64,000 nucleotides of DNA, taken from Desulfuromonadales bacterium. GTDB taxonomy: Bacteria; Desulfobacterota; Desulfuromonadia; Desulfuromonadales; BM103. Positions 1 to 8,371 of this stretch are shown piece after piece (the first letter of the stretch is position 1; every line of letters begins with the position of its first letter). The position numbers and the translations under genes were made by a program. Location of the stretch: NCBI GenBank assembly GCA_027065695.1, contig JAMONP010000044.1, forward strand, positions 40,193-104,192. Reading direction: 5' to 3'. Below the pieces are notes generated by a model that was given only the letters and a program-made list of their open reading frames with translations, had not been told where the DNA came from and searched no databases.

Positions 1-378
1 GGGCAGATACGTGCCCTTCTGCAACGCTTCGGTGTTGCCGGTCTGGAAACCGACCCCGATTTGGAGGGCAGTTATCTCGGTAATGGTGAGGCCGAGTTGC
101 TGCGTGTTTTACATCTCCCCTACATTTTTGCAACCTCGGGCCGCAATTGCCTGTTCAAGGCTGAGGCACAGCAAGAGCATCAAAATTTCGCCAAGAACCT
201 TAGCCGCACCTGTCGGGTGCCCTGTCGTCAACGAGGCTACTCGGTGGATAGGTCCGATCTCGATCATCCCCTCTGGCGGGCAGGAAACACTCTTTTCTAC
301 GAAGCAACTCAGGCGTTGGTTGAAGCGCACCTGGGTCGGGCAGACAGAATCGTTATCCATGAAAGTCCGATGTCATGA
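1..378 (+). CDS. U32-family protein, C-terminal part (cut by window edge)
   Basis: The frame is open from base 1 and ends with TGA at 376-378, so only about 125 C-terminal residues are visible. A block reading SGRNCLF, followed about 20 residues later by CRVPCRQRGY, resembles the conserved cysteine block of U32 proteins (SGRC...C...CR..Y). In characterised members such as UbiU, UbiV and TrhP these cysteines bind a 4Fe-4S cluster. The stop overlaps the ATG of the next gene, another U32 protein, so the two are translationally coupled. Paired U32 proteins are known from UbiU-UbiV, but nothing else here points to quinone synthesis. The family call is moderate because the N-terminal barrel lies outside the window. 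Confidence 0.55.
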   Translation, partial: GQIRALLQRFGVAGLETDPDLEGSYLGNGEAELLRVLHLPYIFATSGRNCLFKAEAQQEHQNFAKNLSRTCRVPCRQRGYSVDRSDLDHPLWRAGNTLFYEATQALVEAHLGRADRIVIHESPMS

Positions 379-1343
379 AACTCCTGGCGCCTTTAAAAAA
401 TTCTGCAGAAGTGGAACCTCTGTTGGTGGCCGGAGCCGAGGAGTTTTACTGTGGTCTGACGCCAGCCGCCTGGCAGAGACACTTCAATCAGAACTGGGTC
501 AATCGCCGTGCGCAGGGCTCAGCCGGAGTAGCCGATTTTGCCGATCTTCAGCAGATTCTGGTTCGTGCGGCAGGTCACCCAGTTTATCTGACCCTCAATG
601 CGCCTTTTTACCCGGCGGCAGCGCTGGAGATGCTTGTCAAGTTCAGTGCCAGAGTTCTAGAAGAGGGCGTCGCCGGGCTGATTGTCGCTGACCTTGATCT
701 TCTGCTTACGTTGGTCGAGGCCGGAATGGCCACTAAAATTCATCTTTCAAGTCTGGCCACCTGTACCAATTCTGGTGCTGCTGCCTTCTTTCAAGAGTTG
801 GGAGTTTCACGGGTTATTCTTCCGCGCCATATGACTCTGGATGAAATCGAAGCGAGTCTTGTCCCCGGATTGGAATTCGAGGTTTTTCTGTTGAATGACG
901 GTTGTGTCTTTGAAGAAGGCCTCTGTGCGACCACCCATGCCGCCGGGGTTTTCTGCCTGAATGATGGCGAGGAAACTCAGGGGATTTCAGAGCAAACACG
1001 GGAAGGCTACGAATTCTGGAAATGGACCCTGAACCATTGCGGATGCAAAACCAGCCGCGGCTATCCGGTCGGACCCTGTGGATTATGTGCCTTGCCACGG
1101 TTACTTCAGGCTGGTGTCAAAAGCCTCAAAGTTGTTGGCCGCGAAGCGTCTCTAGCCAGGAAAGAGGCCTCGGTTCGTCTGGCATCAATGGCGCTGAACC
1201 TGGCTCTTAGTGGTGCCTCTGCTGAGGAAATCCGCACGGCCGTGATTGAACTTCGGGGGGGGGCTTCTCTCTGTCAAGACGCTCACCTCTGTTACTACCC
1301 CGATGTTTGGCACAAGCAGGAATCCGCGGAGGTCCTATGCTGA
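375..1343 (+). CDS. U32-family protein (peptidase U32-like)
   Basis: A 322-residue protein with U32 landmarks: an N-terminal AGAEEFYCGL segment, the VILPRHMTLDEI barrel strand near residues 147-158, and a late SLKVVGRE segment near 250-257 that corresponds to the family's K-[IV]-x-GR motif. Cysteines cluster at 177, 184, 194, 222, 224, 235 and 238 and could bind an Fe-S cluster as in UbiV and TrhP. Proven U32 members are mostly O2-independent hydroxylases or RNA-modifying proteins, and true peptidase activity is poorly supported. The start overlaps the stop of the previous gene. The next gene, an ABC exporter, starts inside this one, which indicates one operon. The substrate cannot be read from the sequence. 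Confidence 0.8.
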   Translation: MKLLAPLKNSAEVEPLLVAGAEEFYCGLTPAAWQRHFNQNWVNRRAQGSAGVADFADLQQILVRAAGHPVYLTLNAPFYPAAALEMLVKFSARVLEEGVAGLIVADLDLLLTLVEAGMATKIHLSSLATCTNSGAAAFFQELGVSRVILPRHMTLDEIEASLVPGLEFEVFLLNDGCVFEEGLCATTHAAGVFCLNDGEETQGISEQTREGYEFWKWTLNHCGCKTSRGYPVGPCGLCALPRLLQAGVKSLKVVGREASLARKEASVRLASMALNLALSGASAEEIRTAVIELRGGASLCQDAHLCYYPDVWHKQESAEVLC

Positions 1344-3085
1344 ATGCGGTGAAACCTTTTGTCAGGCACCTGCGAGGCAAGAAAGGACTTCTAGCGGCCG
1401 TTTTTTTTCTGGGGCTGGCAGGGTCAGCGGCGTCTCTGGCGACACCCCTCATTGGCAAAAGCTTTATCGATGCGGTGGTGGATCGAGGGGATTATGCCAT
1501 CGTGCCGCGTATTGCTGCGCTGTTGTTGGGGTTGGCAGTAGCCGATATGCTGCTGGGAACGCTGACTCGGGTGGTCCATGCTAAACTTTCGGCTGCGGTC
1601 CTGGTGGAGATCAGGGCGCGGCTTTTCGCTCACTGTCTCAATGCTCCCCTGGAAACACTGGAGAGATTTCGCCATGGTGATCTGCTGAGCCGGTTTGGTG
1701 CCGATGTCTCGAAGATCCAGACGTTGCTTGTTGACGGCGCACTCGGGTTTATTCAGAACCTGATCTTTTTGATAGTAGCGGCGGTGATATTACTCAACCT
1801 ATCTATGCCCCTGGCTCTTTGGAGTTTCTTGGGGATTGTCGTCGCGTTAGTGATTACCTCTGCTTTCAAACAGCCGATTGAATCGGGAACCAGAGATCTC
1901 CGCGAGGTAATGGCCGGACTCTCCCACTTCCTTTCCGAACGGTTAGGAGCTTTGCGTGCTGTGCGTTTACATGCTGTCCAGCAAGAGGAACAGCAACGTT
2001 TCGGCCAGCGCAATGCCGAGTTTGTGCACAAGATGCTGAGATTTCAGGTCCTGGATGCAACCGCTACGGGTTTGCCTGGGATTATACTGACGGCAAACTT
2101 GGCCTGGATATATTTATTGGGTGGAGGGTTGCTGGAGAATGGGGAGATCAGCCTGGGCACTTTCGTGGCCTTCATTCTTTATCAAGGACGGCTTTATGGC
2201 CCTGCCCGGGGTCTCTTGGGATTGGTGCGAAATCTTCAGGAGGTACGGGTGAGCCTGGAACGGGTCACCGAGGTGCTCGGCAACGAAGGCGAAACCTGCG
2301 GGCAGGAAAAAGCCACCGGCAGATATGACGATGGGCTTCTGGTCGAAGATGTTTCTTTTGCCTATCCAGGGGCTCCTCCGCTGTTACAGGGACTAAACCT
2401 CCAGATTGATTTCGGGCAGCGGGTGGCTATTTTCGGTACCTCAGGAGCGGGTAAGTCCACTCTGATACAGGTCCTTTTTGGACTGCGACGTCCACAGCAG
2501 GGGCGAGTGCTACGCGGCGACAAAACTCTCGGTTACGCAGGCAGCGACCCGTTTTTGCTGCATGCTTCAGTTGAGGAAAACCTGCGCTACGGCAATCCTC
2601 ATGCAAGTATCGATGCCATAGCTGCCGCCGCGCGCATAGCTGCGGCCGATAATTTTATCGAGGAGTTGCCACAGGGTTATCAGACAATCATAGGTGGCCG
2701 GGGGCAAGTCCTTTCCGATGGGCAACGACAGAGATTGGGGATTGCCAGGCTGGTTCTGAATCGGCCCGATATTCTGGTTTTTGACGAAGCCTTTTCAGCA
2801 CTTGATCCCGAGACCGAGGCACTGGTTCGACGAAACTTATGGGCTTATTTTCAGACGCAGATCATCTTGGTGGTGACTCATCGACTTGGGGGCTTAAACG
2901 AGTTTGATAGCCTTTGTTTTCTGCAGAACGGGAAACTTCGTCGGCTTGACGAGAAGGAGCTCATCGCAGCTCTTGGGTCTATTCCTCCTTGTGAAACAGG
3001 GGCCAGGGATAGCGGAAAAGTTAATTCTACCGTCGCTCAGACACATATCCTCCACGCCCTGGAACCGCAAAGGAGGTCGGCATGA
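1337..3085 (+). CDS. ABC exporter, fused membrane and ATPase domains
   Basis: About 582 residues in half-transporter architecture: a hydrophobic N-terminal membrane domain (about residues 1-320), then a nucleotide-binding domain with Walker A FGTSGAGKST near 366, signature LSDGQ near 458, Walker B ILVFDEA near 478 and the H-loop THR near 513. This is the MsbA/HlyB exporter type and it would work as a homodimer in the inner membrane. No N-terminal C39 peptidase domain is present. An upstream in-frame ATG at 1307 exists, but the ATG at 1337 has a GGAGG just before it and overlaps the U32 stop, so it is preferred. The gene lies between a U32 protein and a subtilase, so a peptide or modified-peptide cargo is plausible but unproven. 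Confidence 0.88.
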   Translation: MLNAVKPFVRHLRGKKGLLAAVFFLGLAGSAASLATPLIGKSFIDAVVDRGDYAIVPRIAALLLGLAVADMLLGTLTRVVHAKLSAAVLVEIRARLFAHCLNAPLETLERFRHGDLLSRFGADVSKIQTLLVDGALGFIQNLIFLIVAAVILLNLSMPLALWSFLGIVVALVITSAFKQPIESGTRDLREVMAGLSHFLSERLGALRAVRLHAVQQEEQQRFGQRNAEFVHKMLRFQVLDATATGLPGIILTANLAWIYLLGGGLLENGEISLGTFVAFILYQGRLYGPARGLLGLVRNLQEVRVSLERVTEVLGNEGETCGQEKATGRYDDGLLVEDVSFAYPGAPPLLQGLNLQIDFGQRVAIFGTSGAGKSTLIQVLFGLRRPQQGRVLRGDKTLGYAGSDPFLLHASVEENLRYGNPHASIDAIAAAARIAAADNFIEELPQGYQTIIGGRGQVLSDGQRQRLGIARLVLNRPDILVFDEAFSALDPETEALVRRNLWAYFQTQIILVVTHRLGGLNEFDSLCFLQNGKLRRLDEKELIAALGSIPPCETGARDSGKVNSTVAQTHILHALEPQRRSA

Positions 3086-3726
3086 ATAGGTTGTTGACTT
3101 CTGAAATCGATGGGTCTTTTCGGATTGGGATTATCGATACCGGGGTGAATCCCTGGCATTCTCATGTGCTGGGGCGGGTTAGTGGCCTTCGCATTTTTTC
3201 TGATGCAGAGGGGAGAATCAAGGAGGATGAGGATTTTCGGGATCTGGTTGGCCACGGTACGGCCGTAGCTGGAATCCTGCGTCAGGGTATGCCTAATGCG
3301 GAACTCTTCGTTGTCCGGGTTTTTGATGAGGAGCTAAGGTCATTCCCCTCGCTGGTCGCCCGCGCGCTGCTACGGGCAGCTGCTGAGGAATGCAGTATCA
3401 TCAACCTTAGTTTGGGGATGTCTGCGGGCCCAGGCTCTGAGTTACTTGAAAAGGTTTGTCGTGAAGTCATCGATGCTGGTGTTGTTCTGGTTGCGTCGGG
3501 ACATCCTGAGAGGCCAGGGCTGCTTCCTGCGTCGTTCTCTGGAGTGCATGGCGTAATCGCCGCTGATCATTTGGTTCCGGGGGAGGTTGAAGTCAGTCAG
3601 AATGGAGACTATCGGTATTCAGCTTCGGGTCGGCCACGTGAACTACATGAATTACCGGGACCTAACCTGTGGGGCAATTCTTTTGCCTGCGCTCGGGTCA
3701 GTCTCGATTTTGCCATAAAAACTTAA
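3082..3726 (+). CDS. minimal S8 (subtilisin-like) peptidase
   Basis: A 214-residue subtilase core with all three catalytic motifs: Asp19 in IIDTGV, His58 in GHGTAVAGI and Ser200 in GNSFAC. It is much shorter than typical subtilases and has no signal peptide or prodomain, so it should be cytoplasmic. An oddity is that the position of the oxyanion-hole Asn (normally AAGN) reads ASGH, with His141. It may therefore be a slow or highly specific protease. Its start overlaps the exporter stop by four bases (ATGA). Small subtilases beside exporters occur in peptide natural-product clusters as leader peptidases. That role is an inference here, since no precursor peptide was found. Confidence 0.85.
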   Translation: MNRLLTSEIDGSFRIGIIDTGVNPWHSHVLGRVSGLRIFSDAEGRIKEDEDFRDLVGHGTAVAGILRQGMPNAELFVVRVFDEELRSFPSLVARALLRAAAEECSIINLSLGMSAGPGSELLEKVCREVIDAGVVLVASGHPERPGLLPASFSGVHGVIAADHLVPGEVEVSQNGDYRYSASGRPRELHELPGPNLWGNSFACARVSLDFAIKT

Positions 3727-3748
3727 TTGACACACGAAAGGATAACTC

Positions 3749-5470
3749 ATGAAGCAACTGCTGCGCATCAACATGAAGACTCAAACGATAGTTAATGAAA
3801 TCGTCGGTCAGGAATTTGCACATTTTGGCGGGCGAAGCTTGATCGCCAAAATTCTCAACCAGGAGATGGACGCTAAGGCCGATCCCCTGGGCCCAGAGAA
3901 TAAACTCATTGTTTGCCCAGGACTTTTCGTCGATACCGTGGCACCTTGCTCCGGGCGGATCTCAGTAGGTGGAAAAAGTCCTCTGACCAAGACAATTAAA
4001 GAGTCCAATGCTGGTGGGACCATGGCTAAAAGGATGGCTGCATTGGATCTGCACGGCCTTGTCTTAGAGGACCAACCACAACAGGACGAGTGGTTTGTAT
4101 TGGTGGTCGATGCCTCAGGAGTCGAGTTTCTGTCGGCCCAACCTTACCTCGGCATGAATAACTATCAACTTGGTGAAGAGTTGAGGAAGGAAATGGGCAG
4201 CGAAATTTCTATTGCCTCGGTTGGTCTGGCCGGAGAACGGCGTTATCTGAATGCTTCTATTCAATTTACCGATCTCGATGGACACCCTTCTCGGTCAGCT
4301 GCTCGGGGTGGACTAGGGGCCTTGATGGGCTCCAAAGGTGTGAAAGCGATTGTTTTTAAAGATGTAAAGAAAGCTGCTTGGGAGTATGCGGATAAGGATC
4401 GTTTTGCTGCTGCCAACAAAGCTTTTGGCAAAGCCCTGCTGGCACACCCCTTCTCAGGGCAAGGTTTGCCAGCTTTGGGAACCGCTCTACTGGTTAATGT
4501 GACTAATGAGATGGGTATTTTGCCGACACATAATTTCAGCAAGGGACGCTGGGAACACGCCGAGGAGACCAGTGGAGAACGGATTGCCGAATTGCAGGCC
4601 GAACGCGGTGGCAAGATGTCTCATATTTGTGAGCGCGGTTGTCTGGTGAGGTGCTCTCAGGTTTACAATGACAAGAACGGCAAATATTTAACCTCGGGGT
4701 TCGAGTACGAAACCATCGGGTTATTTGGAGCAAATTGCGGGATTCGGGATATCGATGCCATCGCTCAGCTGGATAGACTCTGTGATGACCTGGGAGTTGA
4801 CACCATGGATACCGCCTGTGCTCTTAGCCTGTGTATGGAAGCAGGTCTGATCGAGTTTGGCGATGCCGAAGGTGCTTTGCGCCTTGGCCAGGAAATATTA
4901 GACGGAACCGAACTGGGCAGGGTGCTTGGCAATGGCACAGAAGCCACCGGCCAGCATCTTGGATCCACGCGCATACCTACTGTCAAAGGACAGGCCATGG
5001 CAGCCTATGATCCTCGGGGTCTTAAGGGGCTCGGAGTGACCTACGCGACAAGCCCTATGGGGGCTGATCATACGGCGGGCAACTCTATCGGCGACCATTC
5101 ACTTGATGGAACCTGCAAGGACGGCCAGGTCGATCTTTCGAGGAACCTCCAGGTTATCATGACTGTCTTCGATACTTTGGGCATGTGTATTTTTTCTGGC
5201 ATGTGTTGCGAGGAGCCAGAAGCCCTTGGGCATCTGATTGATATGGCGGCTGGCAAGTTTGGTGGTGATTGGGATGTTGATCGACTCATGGGCCTCGGAG
5301 TGCAGTCACTGATTCTCGAGAAGCAGTTCAATAAGGCGGCTGGTTTTACCGAAAAAGATGACCGTCTGCCGGAGTTTATGTACACAGAGGTTCTGGAGTC
5401 GGTTGATGCCAGCTTTGATATCTCAGACGAGGAACTGGCAAAGACCCTTTCGTTTGGGGCGCCTGAATAA
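3749..5470 (+). CDS. aldehyde ferredoxin oxidoreductase (AOR) family enzyme
   Basis: 573 residues showing the AOR fold throughout: N-terminal bis-pterin-binding sequence (GGRSLIAKIL, GLFVDTVAPCSGR), the SRSAARGGLGALMGSKGVKAIV block near 180-205, and Fe-S ligands at Cys294, Cys298 and Cys302 with a further cysteine pair late in the protein. The first three cysteines are spaced C-x3-C-x3-C instead of the usual C-x2-C-x3-C. This marks a separate subfamily from the BamB paralogue in this window. It should be a cytoplasmic tungsten or molybdenum bis-pterin enzyme acting on an aldehyde or carboxylate-level substrate with ferredoxin-type electron carriers. AAGGA precedes the ATG. The downstream moaD-like and thiF-like genes fit cofactor supply. 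The substrate is unknown. Confidence 0.9.
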   Translation: MKQLLRINMKTQTIVNEIVGQEFAHFGGRSLIAKILNQEMDAKADPLGPENKLIVCPGLFVDTVAPCSGRISVGGKSPLTKTIKESNAGGTMAKRMAALDLHGLVLEDQPQQDEWFVLVVDASGVEFLSAQPYLGMNNYQLGEELRKEMGSEISIASVGLAGERRYLNASIQFTDLDGHPSRSAARGGLGALMGSKGVKAIVFKDVKKAAWEYADKDRFAAANKAFGKALLAHPFSGQGLPALGTALLVNVTNEMGILPTHNFSKGRWEHAEETSGERIAELQAERGGKMSHICERGCLVRCSQVYNDKNGKYLTSGFEYETIGLFGANCGIRDIDAIAQLDRLCDDLGVDTMDTACALSLCMEAGLIEFGDAEGALRLGQEILDGTELGRVLGNGTEATGQHLGSTRIPTVKGQAMAAYDPRGLKGLGVTYATSPMGADHTAGNSIGDHSLDGTCKDGQVDLSRNLQVIMTVFDTLGMCIFSGMCCEEPEALGHLIDMAAGKFGGDWDVDRLMGLGVQSLILEKQFNKAAGFTEKDDRLPEFMYTEVLESVDASFDISDEELAKTLSFGAPE

Positions 5471-5502
5471 AAGCCATACCTCGGCAGAGGACACAACGCA
5501 TT

Positions 5503-5727
5503 ATGATGATTACCGTCAAGCTTTTTGCCAGCTTAAGGATCGGTCGATTCAAACAAGAACAAAGGGAATGCCCGGATGGCACGACATGCGGGCAGATCGT
5601 TGCCGATATAGGAGTTCGAGGCGAAGAACTTGGTATGGTTCTCGTTAACGGGCACCACACTTCCCTGGAAAAAGCATTGCATGACGGGGACAGCCTCGCC
5701 ATCTTCCCCTTGCTTGGTGGAGGTTGA
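5503..5727 (+). CDS. MoaD/ThiS-like sulfur-carrier protein
   Basis: 74 residues of beta-grasp type ending in LLGGG. The C-terminal Gly-Gly is what an E1-like enzyme adenylates and thiocarboxylates. In MoaD this sulfur is used to build the dithiolene of molybdopterin or tungstopterin. The gene lies directly behind the AOR gene and overlaps the region leading into the ThiF-like gene, so a dedicated role in cofactor synthesis for the AOR enzyme is likely. Such AOR-MoaD-ThiF sets are common in anaerobes. Confidence 0.85.
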   Translation: MMITVKLFASLRIGRFKQEQRECPDGTTCGQIVADIGVRGEELGMVLVNGHHTSLEKALHDGDSLAIFPLLGGG

Positions 5728-5728
5728 G

Positions 5729-6547
5729 GTGGCGCAAATTCTTGATTTTTTGCGCAAAAAATCGCATGACGGTCTAATTGATTTGATAGCTCAGGAAGAA
5801 ACCGCGCAAACCTTCGGGGTGAGTTTCTCCAGGGTCGAACGTATTGCACTGGAAAATGATCTTCTCCCCACGCGTTATCAAAGAAACTGTCAACTGATCT
5901 CATGTTGTCAGCAGTTGCAACTTTTCAGTAGTGTGGTTGCAGTTGTCGGTTGCGGGGGGCTGGGTGGTTATATTATCGAAGAACTGGCGCGGCTGGGCGT
6001 TGGACACCTCCTGGCTATTGATCCCGACATATTTGAGGAGAGTAACCTCAATCGTCAGATCCTTTCCAGCATCTCTACTATCGGCAGGGTCAAGGTGGTG
6101 GTGGCGGCAGAGCGGGTGGCACAGATCAATCCCGCAGTGACACTTAGCCCCATAGCAGAGGCTTTCGCACTGGATACCGGGAAGAGGTTGCTTGATGGGG
6201 CACACTTGGTAGTGGACGGTTTGGACAGCATTCCAACTCGCTTGGAATTGGCCGCAGTTTGTCGTGAGGCCGAAATCCCACTTATTCACGGTGCTGTCGC
6301 CGGTTGGTATGGGCAGATCACCACCCAGTTTCCCGGCGATGGCACCTTGGAATCTCTCTACTCGGGGGAGGTCCGCAGTCGAGGAATCGAAAAGGAGCTT
6401 GGTAATCCTTCATTCACTCCGGCAGTGGTGGCCAGTTTAGAGGTGGCAGAAGTCTGTAAGGTTCTGCTTAACCAAGGCAAGCTGCTTCGAGGTCGACAGC
6501 TCTGTATTAACTTGCTTGATATGGAGATCGAAGAGATCCCATTTTAA
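5729..6547 (+). CDS. ThiF/MoeB/HesA-family adenylating enzyme
   Basis: About 272 residues from a GTG start at 5729, chosen because GGAGG lies 5-6 bases before it and it follows the moaD-like stop at once. Longer readings exist but would run through the moaD-like gene. The ATP-binding Rossmann motif VVGCGGLGG is near residues 68-76, followed by the family's ID-PD-FEESNLNRQ segment, in which Arg and Asn contact ATP. An N-terminal helical extension of about 65 residues precedes the fold. No pair of CxxC zinc motifs is seen, unlike canonical MoeB. It probably activates the Gly-Gly tail of the upstream carrier. Confidence 0.85.
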   Translation: MAQILDFLRKKSHDGLIDLIAQEETAQTFGVSFSRVERIALENDLLPTRYQRNCQLISCCQQLQLFSSVVAVVGCGGLGGYIIEELARLGVGHLLAIDPDIFEESNLNRQILSSISTIGRVKVVVAAERVAQINPAVTLSPIAEAFALDTGKRLLDGAHLVVDGLDSIPTRLELAAVCREAEIPLIHGAVAGWYGQITTQFPGDGTLESLYSGEVRSRGIEKELGNPSFTPAVVASLEVAEVCKVLLNQGKLLRGRQLCINLLDMEIEEIPF

Positions 6548-6565
6548 AAAGCAAAGCGTAGTTTG

Positions 6566-6634
6566 CCACGGGGCGGTAGTTGCCTCCTTCTCGACTATTG
6601 GAACCCTCTCTTCTCCAACGTCGCCGCCCCGTGG
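6566..6634. repeat. long inverted repeat behind the ThiF-like gene
   Basis: Perfect 11-bp arms CCACGGGGCGG (6566-6576) and CCGCCCCGTGG (6624-6634) enclose 47 bases. It stands 18 bases after the end of the AOR-cassette operon and could act as a transcription end or an mRNA-stabilising structure. No clear T-tract follows, so terminator function is uncertain. Confidence 0.5.
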
Positions 6635-6799
6635 TGTTCTTTATAGTTAAGAGGTCTTGCTGTGGCTTGGGATTGACACGGCTTTGGTCATGATGTAGAA
6701 GAAAGTAATAGCTGCTTATGAGCCATATCATTGGTGCCGTTTGTTGCCAGCAGATTCCTATTATTTCAGACTCTTGCTATTACTAAAAGGAGATAAACG

Positions 6800-7390
6800 A
6801 TGTCGGAGCAAAGCCTTAAAATTGGAGAGAAAGTCAAGAGCCTGAGGGCCAGGAAAGAGATGTCCATAGAGGATGTCTCCAAAGAATCCGGGATACCTGA
6901 AACGACTATCACCGGAATTGAAGATCATTCGATCTCTCCGCCTTTAGGGAATATTATCAGTCTGGCAAAAGTTTTCCAGGTTACATTGGGAGATTTTTTT
7001 GAAGACAGCGCCGATTCGCCTTTCTGTATCGTCAGGAGTGATGACAGAAAAACTGTGCCCCGGTTTAGTTCAACCGGCGGCAAATCTGCCGGCTACAGTT
7101 ATGAGTCCCTTGGACACCAGAAGCAGAATAGACAAATGGAACCTTTTCTTGTAACCCTAACTCCTGCTGGAGCCTCTCATGTTGAACCAAACCAGCATGA
7201 CGGCGAAGAAATTATTTTTGTATTGGAAGGACAGGTTGAAGTAAAGCTTGCAGAACATACGGACATTTTGAACCCTGGTGATTCTATCTACTATGATTCA
7301 AATTTACCGCATGTTGTCTCCTGTTATGGCGACAATCAGGCAACAATTCTTGCCGTGATTTATGCTAAAAAAGAAATGCTGATATTCTAG
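6800..7390 (+). CDS. XRE-family transcriptional regulator with cupin domain
   Basis: 196 residues: an N-terminal Cro/C1-type helix-turn-helix (about residues 8-62, with MSIEDVSKESGIPETTITGIE forming the recognition helices) followed by a C-terminal single-domain cupin (about 115-190, HVEPNQHDGEEIIFVLEGQVEV and NLPHVV). Cupin domains in this architecture usually sense a small ligand. AAAGGAG lies upstream of the ATG. It stands alone between the AOR cassette and a convergent TetR gene, so its target could be either neighbour or its own promoter. Confidence 0.9.
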   Translation: MSEQSLKIGEKVKSLRARKEMSIEDVSKESGIPETTITGIEDHSISPPLGNIISLAKVFQVTLGDFFEDSADSPFCIVRSDDRKTVPRFSSTGGKSAGYSYESLGHQKQNRQMEPFLVTLTPAGASHVEPNQHDGEEIIFVLEGQVEVKLAEHTDILNPGDSIYYDSNLPHVVSCYGDNQATILAVIYAKKEMLIF

Positions 7391-7478
7391 GAGTCTGTCG
7401 GACAGGTCATTGGTAGTCCGCCCGTTTTTTATCTCAGGCTATGACCAGAGGCCTGGTTTGCTCAGTCTGAATCAAAGG

Positions 7479-8072
7479 TCAGGCAGTCGCTTCATCGTTG
7501 TTGACCACTGTAAGAAAAATTTGATTTGCAAGCTGATCAAGATCAAGCCGTCCACCTTTTTTGAACCAGCGGATTGAAAAGAAGGTTGTGTCGGAGATTA
7601 AATGAGTTAAAACGAGTGGGTCAGTTTTTACAAGCCTTTGTTTTTTACATTCTATTAGTAAGTCCTGGAGGGCCTTTATAATTCCTTCGTTGTAGATTTT
7701 TGTGAACTCTTTCCTGTGGTCATTGGTGAGGTGTCTGGCGTCTCTGTTGAGTACGCTCCACGAAGCAGAAAATACTTCATCTTCATGGACAACCTCAATT
7801 AATACTCTAATGGTATTACGTAACTGTTCTTTGCAATTGATTCCCTGCTCGATACTCTTTTTTATTTTTCCTGAAGTTATTAGTGAGGCACTTTTTAATA
7901 TTATAAAAAGGATTTCTTCTTTTGTGCTGAAATGATGGAATAAACTTCCAGACTTTATTCCCGTTCTTTCGGCAATTTGCCTGACCGTAGTTGAGCTATA
8001 ACCGTTTTCACTGAAAAGCGCTGTTGCTTCTCTGAGTATAATGTCGTAACGATCCTTATTATGCTTAGTCAT
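7479..8072 (-). CDS. TetR-family transcriptional regulator
   Basis: About 197 residues from the ATG at 8072. An upstream in-frame ATG at 8123 and a GTG at 8132 would give 20 or fewer extra residues, and none of the three has a strong ribosome-binding site. The N-terminal HTH has the TetR signature (ATALFSENGYSSTTVRQIAERTGIKSGSLFHHF). The C-terminal domain resembles acyl-CoA-type TetR ligand domains in size only. It is transcribed divergently from the bam operon across a 434-base region holding two copies of a near-palindromic 14-mer, so it is the best candidate local regulator of benzoyl-CoA metabolism. Confidence 0.9.
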   Translation of the reverse strand: MTKHNKDRYDIILREATALFSENGYSSTTVRQIAERTGIKSGSLFHHFSTKEEILFIILKSASLITSGKIKKSIEQGINCKEQLRNTIRVLIEVVHEDEVFSASWSVLNRDARHLTNDHRKEFTKIYNEGIIKALQDLLIECKKQRLVKTDPLVLTHLISDTTFFSIRWFKKGGRLDLDQLANQIFLTVVNNDEATA

Positions 8073-8145
8073 GGCCTGTGTCCCGATAAAAATCTTGTCG
8101 AAAAAGCTCGTGGACTTTTCCATTGGATGCACCCTGTCAATACAA

Positions 8146-8159
8146 ACCTAGCGCTTGCT
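8146..8159. promoter_or_regulatory. candidate TetR operator, copy 1
   Basis: The reverse complement reads AGCAAGCGCTAGGT. It matches 12 of 14 bases of the second copy at 8372-8385 and is close to the perfect palindrome ACCnAGCGCTnGGT. It lies just upstream of the divergent TetR gene, which suggests autoregulation. Assignment to that regulator is inference. Confidence 0.5.
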
Positions 8160-8325
8160 AAACAATATAAGTCAAGCATCATCATGTAAAGACTTTTGTG
8201 TAAACTGCCTGCCATTCAGCGTATGAGCCTTCAAATTTGTCCCATCATTGGCACAGTGGCTCAAGTTGCTCAACTTGCTGTAATATAGAAGCTGTTGTGC
8301 GCTCGTAAACGTTGCTTGTTTTTTA

Positions 8326-8341
8326 TGGAAAAATGTTTGCA
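8326..8341 (+). promoter_or_regulatory. candidate sigma-54 promoter of the bam operon
   Basis: TGGAAAAATGTTTGCA carries the invariant GG (8327-8328) and GC (8339-8340) separated by exactly 10 bases, with the TTGCA half fully conserved; the CAC of the -24 box is not. It lies about 165 bases before bamB, leaving a long leader containing operator copy 2. A sigma-54 activator gene is present in the window at 41609. Confidence 0.5.
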
Positions 8342-8371
8342 AAACAGTGTATTATCAAGTAGGATTACAAA

